Source: a virus. From it: 28,745 nt of DNA. The DNA lies in IMG/VR virus record IMGVR_UViG_3300031269_000071, positions 1 to 28,745 of that record. One strand, 5' to 3'. Numbering within the stretch: position 1 is the stretch's first letter; each line of letters starts with the position of its first letter. Below are positions 28,658-28,745 of this stretch, one piece after another. Under the pieces are notes generated by a model that searched no databases, was not told the origin of the DNA, and worked only from the letters and a program-made list of their open reading frames with translations. The translations under genes and the position numbers were made by a program.

Positions 28658-28745
28658 TTAGTATTCTCTGTGTTCGTATCTGTTGTATTGTTCGTGGCGT
28701 AGATAGATATCATCTTCGCCCCCGCTCAAGTTCTGTCCGTAACCA
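28658..28745 (-). CDS. C-terminal end of a protein cut by the right window edge
   Basis: A frame open from the window edge stops at TAA 28658-28660, where the stop runs into the AAGGAG of the next gene. The visible 28 residues end DIYLRHEQYNRYEHREY, polar and rich in Tyr, Arg and Glu. This tight fit between stop and ribosome site favours this frame over another that stops at 28710. Too little remains to name the protein. Confidence 0.5.
   Translation of the reverse strand, partial: GYGQNLSGGEDDIYLRHEQYNRYEHREY

Noticed and set aside
28648-28713. ATG at 28713 for the small zinc-binding protein
   Set aside because: The added residues are Thr/Asn-rich, the ribosome site is poor, and another frame ending at 28658 fits the spacing better; ATG 28647 has AAGGAG.
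1-28745. Integration or lysogeny module
   Set aside because: No integrase, excisionase, CI-type repressor or partition gene is visible; the tRNA-like leader alone is not enough to claim an attachment site.

Overview
This window is part of a tailed double-stranded DNA phage genome with siphovirus morphology. Two adjacent WhiB-type iron-sulfur regulator genes point to a host in the Actinomycetota, because that family is otherwise almost confined to those bacteria and their phages. The base composition looks only moderately GC-rich, which would suit an aquatic low-GC actinobacterium better than a high-GC soil genus; that is inference. No integrase, repressor or partition gene is visible. Terminase, portal and major capsid genes are also absent and presumably lie left of base 1.

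The genes form two convergent blocks. Bases 1-16341 are read rightwards and hold virion and lysis genes: the tail of a cut gene, a glycine-rich protein and a small conserved protein; a head-tail connector, head closure protein, tail completion protein and tail terminator; the major tail tube protein; an intrinsic terminator; the tail assembly chaperone pair joined by a programmed -1 frameshift; a 1741-residue tape measure; tail-tip proteins; an S74-type self-processing fibre; a lectin-like appendage; then a lysis cassette of an M23 endolysin and three small membrane proteins. Many genes overlap by one base (TAATG) or more, so the block looks translationally coupled.

A bidirectional terminator at 16389-16423 separates this from the left-reading block (16429-28745) of DNA-metabolism and regulatory genes. 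In transcription order, from right to left, these are: small zinc-binding and unknown genes, an SNF2-type helicase, a DnaQ-like 3'-5' exonuclease, a DUF3310 protein, two WhiB proteins, a Cas4/RecB-like nuclease, a Sak4-like ATPase, an SSB-like protein, a primase-helicase, a two-HTH DNA-binding protein, a RuvC-like resolvase, a Cys4-module protein of unknown role, a metallophosphoesterase and a zinc-ribbon protein. Together they could prime replication, unwind and proofread DNA, and carry out annealing-type recombination with junction resolution. No DNA polymerase is seen here.

The most interesting parts are non-coding. A roughly 175-bp array of degenerate repeats with a period near 25 bp (25351-25524) lies beside a promoter-like site with its own 22-bp tandem repeat. 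A 204-nt leader before the primase-helicase contains a tRNA-like T-arm plus acceptor-like helix, followed by a terminator-like hairpin. An inverted pair of DnaA-box-like sites and a 17-bp palindrome sit just upstream of the first-transcribed whiB gene. In protein space, the tail tube protein is an internal duplication, and the nuclease gene starts at a TTG with a perfect Shine-Dalgarno sequence embedded in the preceding whiB gene.
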